In this document: positions 6,341 through 7,662 of the stretch, one piece after another | Layout of the letters: every line of letters begins with the position of its first letter | Numbering within the stretch: the first letter of the stretch is position 1 | Assembly (NCBI GenBank): GCA_947442095.1 | Contig: CANEVG010000167.1 | Coordinates: 1-7,662 of the forward strand | From: Sphingomonadaceae bacterium | Lineage (GTDB): Bacteria; Pseudomonadota; Alphaproteobacteria; Sphingomonadales; Sphingomonadaceae | Length of the DNA stretch: 7,662 nt | Reading direction: 5' to 3' | Position numbers and translations under genes: made by a program | Notes under the pieces: generated by a model | What the model saw: only the letters and a program-made list of their open reading frames with translations | Told to the model about the DNA's origin: nothing | Database searches by the model: none

Positions 6341-6829
6341 ATGAGCGATCCCGGTGAACCCCGCAAACTGCCCTTCAAACTGCCAAACGGCGTCCAGTTC
6401 GATCCGGAACCGGGCGCTCGGCAATTCGCCCGCCACGGCCACACCGGCTTCCTGGGCATGGAATACAGCGCCCACGGCGAGGATTGGATGGAGCTCGCGA
6501 TGCCCTGGCGCGAGGATCTGGTGGGTGTCGAGGAGACCGGCGTGCTCGCCTCAGGCCCGATCATCAGCCTGCTCGACAACGCGACCTCGATGGCGGTCTG
6601 GACCAAGCTGGGCGTGTTCAGTCCGCAAGTCACGCTCGATCTCAGGATCGACTACGTGCGCGCCGCCACACCGGGCAAGACGATCATTGCGCGCGCCGAA
6701 TGCTATCAGGTCAGCCGCTCGATGGCTTTCGTGCGGGGCATTGCGCACGATGGCGACGCAAACGATCCGGTGGCGCACACAGCGGGTATCTTCATGATGC
6801 TCAGCACCGAGGAATGGACCCGCACATGA
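6341..6829 (+). CDS. PaaI-like hotdog thioesterase, HGG motif replaced by ASG
   Basis: The 162-residue protein has the hotdog fold of PaaI-type acyl-CoA thioesterases (4HBT superfamily). The central helix reads ETGVLASGPIISLLDNATSM (65-84). In the family this is usually G..HGG....L.D, so the His-Gly-Gly is Ala70-Ser71-Gly72, while the acidic residue is kept as D79 at the usual nine-residue spacing. Later strands are LRIDYVRAATPGKTIIARAE (101-120) and FVRGIAHDGDANDPVAHTAG (130-149). The ATG at 6341 follows AGGAC (6330-6334) at good spacing; an in-frame ATG at 6302 (TTG at 6299) would add 13-14 residues without a good binding site. The stop overlaps the next gene by four bases (ATGA). The substrate is unknown. 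Loss of the motif His suggests altered activity or dependence on a partner. Confidence 0.85.
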   Translation: MSDPGEPRKLPFKLPNGVQFDPEPGARQFARHGHTGFLGMEYSAHGEDWMELAMPWREDLVGVEETGVLASGPIISLLDNATSMAVWTKLGVFSPQVTLDLRIDYVRAATPGKTIIARAECYQVSRSMAFVRGIAHDGDANDPVAHTAGIFMMLSTEEWTRT

Positions 6830-7230
6830 GCGAGTACCGACTGCCGCCCTATGCCCGCGCGATGGGCATGGAGATCGACCATATCGAAGACGGCGTGCCG
6901 ATCATCGGCATGGACTTTGCCGACCGCACGCAGGGCCGCCCGGGTTTCCTGCACGGCGGCGCGATCGGCGGCCTGCTCGAAATAGCCGGCTACGCTGCCT
7001 TGCGCGCAGAGCTTGAAGGGCAAGGCAACGACGCCCGCATGAAGCCGATCAACATTAACATCGAATACCTGCGCGGCGCCGTGAAGGAACGCACCTACGC
7101 CCGCGGCGAAGTGCTCCGCGCCGGCCGCCGCATCGCCAATGTGCGCGTGGAAGCATGGCAGGGCGACCGCGAGAAACTGGTAGCGAGCAGCTGGATGAAC
7201 TTTCTGCTGGCAACGGCGAAGAAGGCTTAG
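6826..7230 (+). CDS. PaaI-like hotdog thioesterase with HGG motif
   Basis: The 134-residue protein is a second PaaI-type hotdog thioesterase, expected to hydrolyse acyl-CoA thioesters in the cytoplasm. The signature GRPGFLHGGAIGGLLEIAGY (37-56) keeps H43-G44-G45, and the acidic position nine residues after the His is Glu52, where PaaI of E. coli has Asp61. The strands KPININIEYLRGAVKERTYA (73-92) and ANVRVEAWQGDREKLVASS (104-122) complete the fold. The start overlaps the preceding thioesterase stop by four bases, so the two products are made together. Third-position G/C is about 81% by hand count, like the rest of the operon. A REP-like palindrome begins at the base after the TAG. The exact substrate cannot be read from the sequence. 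Confidence 0.9.
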   Translation: MSEYRLPPYARAMGMEIDHIEDGVPIIGMDFADRTQGRPGFLHGGAIGGLLEIAGYAALRAELEGQGNDARMKPININIEYLRGAVKERTYARGEVLRAGRRIANVRVEAWQGDREKLVASSWMNFLLATAKKA

Positions 7231-7270
7231 CCCATCTCTCCTTCAGGGGAGATGGTTGGGAGAGGGGGGC
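7231..7270. repeat. REP-like dispersed palindromic element
   Basis: CCATCTCTCC (7232-7241) pairs with GGGGAGATGG (7246-7255) around a TTCA loop: ten pairs including one T-G wobble. It is followed by TTGGGAGAGGGG, which can pair alternatively with CTCTCC. This CTCTCC...GGGGAGA...TTGGGAGAGGGG layout is a recurring intergenic palindrome in proteobacterial genomes; on the other strand it reads as the familiar PLSQPSPLKE pseudo-peptide. It directly abuts the thioesterase stop and could also protect or end that transcript. Confidence 0.6.
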
Positions 7271-7326
7271 TTTCGCGCGACCTGAACCAAAAGCGGACTG
7301 GCCGGACACGACCCCGTTGCGGCCGT

Positions 7327-7368
7327 TCTGCTTTATTGCTTGGAAGCAGATCAGCCGCCTTTGGCGGC
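7327..7368 (-). terminator. Pair of hairpins downstream of the right-edge minus gene
   Basis: TCTGCTT (7327-7333) pairs with AAGCAGA (7344-7350), and GCCGCC (7354-7359) pairs with GGCGGC (7363-7368) around a three-base loop. The second lies 11 bases beyond the stop of the minus-strand gene at 7380, where a 3'-end structure would be expected. No clear T-run follows. The remaining bases of 7271-7379 hold nothing I recognise. Confidence 0.3.
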
Positions 7369-7379
7369 CATGGTCCTGG

Positions 7380-7662
7380 CTAGAACGGAAGCGCCAAATC
7401 GGCCGCGAACCAAGTTGATACATCGTCTGTAACCGGGTCTCGGCGTCCTTCCCGCCAAGCCACGCTGACGTACAATCTCGTCCCAGCGTCTGCTTCAAAT
7501 ATCGTTTGCCTGAAGCCCCGGGACTTGTATTCTACATGATCTGCGACGACGCCTCTAGCGGCTAGCCATTCGTCGTCTCGTACCGCAACATGCAATGCGC
7601 CCCGATCGCTTTGGAAGCCTATGCTCTCTAAGCATTCGCCGGTGTCGCGATGACCCTCGTGA
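7380..7662 (-). CDS. Unrecognised protein, C-terminal 93 residues (5' end beyond window)
   Basis: A stop-free minus-strand frame runs from the right edge to TAG at 7382-7380, giving 93 residues. An in-frame TTG at 7595 is not needed as a start, because the frame stays open to base 7661. I do not recognise the family. Visible features are an ECLESIGF segment near the edge, a hydrophilic middle with alternating polar and hydrophobic residues suggesting beta strands (RLYVSVAWREGRRDP), and a C-terminus DDVSTWFAADLALPF. Codon use differs from the neighbours: two AGA, one AGG, two ATA, one TTA, one CTA and three GTA. Third-position G/C is about 57% by hand count, against about 81% in the adjacent thioesterase. 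This suggests transferred DNA or a weakly constrained accessory gene. It may also be a decayed gene. Confidence 0.5.
   Translation of the reverse strand, partial: HEGHRDTGECLESIGFQSDRGALHVAVRDDEWLAARGVVADHVEYKSRGFRQTIFEADAGTRLYVSVAWREGRRDPVTDDVSTWFAADLALPF

Noticed and set aside
7155..7418. Plus-strand frame running over the thioesterase end and the REP-like element
   Set aside because: It is out of frame with the thioesterase and crosses a repeat. No motif is visible.
1..7662. Possible mobile element, CRISPR array or tRNA
   Set aside because: No transposase or integrase motifs, no regularly spaced direct repeats and no cloverleaf-like segment were seen on either strand.

Overview
The window is a chromosomal segment from a GC-rich alphaproteobacterium, most likely of the order Sphingomonadales (Novosphingobium, Erythrobacter or a relative). 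This rests on codon use (about 81% G/C at third positions in the gene hand-counted), the protein sequences, and the coxB / pyrE-pdxJ-acpS-lepB neighbourhood. Recognition was by motif; no database search was run. No tRNA, rRNA, transposase, phage gene or CRISPR array was seen.

Layout. (1) Bases 1-613, minus strand: the N-terminal 204 residues of cytochrome c oxidase subunit II (coxB), running off the left edge. (2) Bases 614-900: a divergent control region holding a candidate coxB promoter, a tandem 7-mer, a spaced inverted repeat and a strong hairpin just before pyrE. (3) Bases 901-6249, plus strand: seven tightly packed genes, pyrE - pdxJ - acpS - lepB - AI-2E-family membrane protein - DUF3089 alpha/beta hydrolase - ruvX. 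Neighbours overlap by 1-4 bases or are separated by no more than 13 bases, so this looks like one translationally coupled operon. (4) Bases 6250-6340: a short gap with an 8-bp hairpin and a 10-bp perfect palindrome. (5) Bases 6341-7230: two overlapping hotdog-fold (PaaI-like) thioesterase genes. (6) Bases 7231-7379: a non-coding stretch with a REP-like imperfect palindrome and two further hairpins. (7) Bases 7380-7662, minus strand: the C-terminal 93 residues of an unrecognised protein with clearly different codon use, open to the right edge.

The genes are mostly housekeeping: the orotate step of UMP synthesis (pyrE), pyridoxal phosphate synthesis (pdxJ), phosphopantetheinylation of acyl carrier protein (acpS), signal-peptide cleavage during export (lepB), and 16S rRNA maturation or junction processing (ruvX). 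They seem linked by shared expression rather than one pathway. I see no clear new defence, mobile or biosynthetic system. The points most worth a second look are the thioesterase pair, whose members carry complementary deviations in the active-site motif; a hairpin that would cover the ruvX start; a six-codon micro-ORF bridging pdxJ and acpS; and the atypical partial gene at the right edge.
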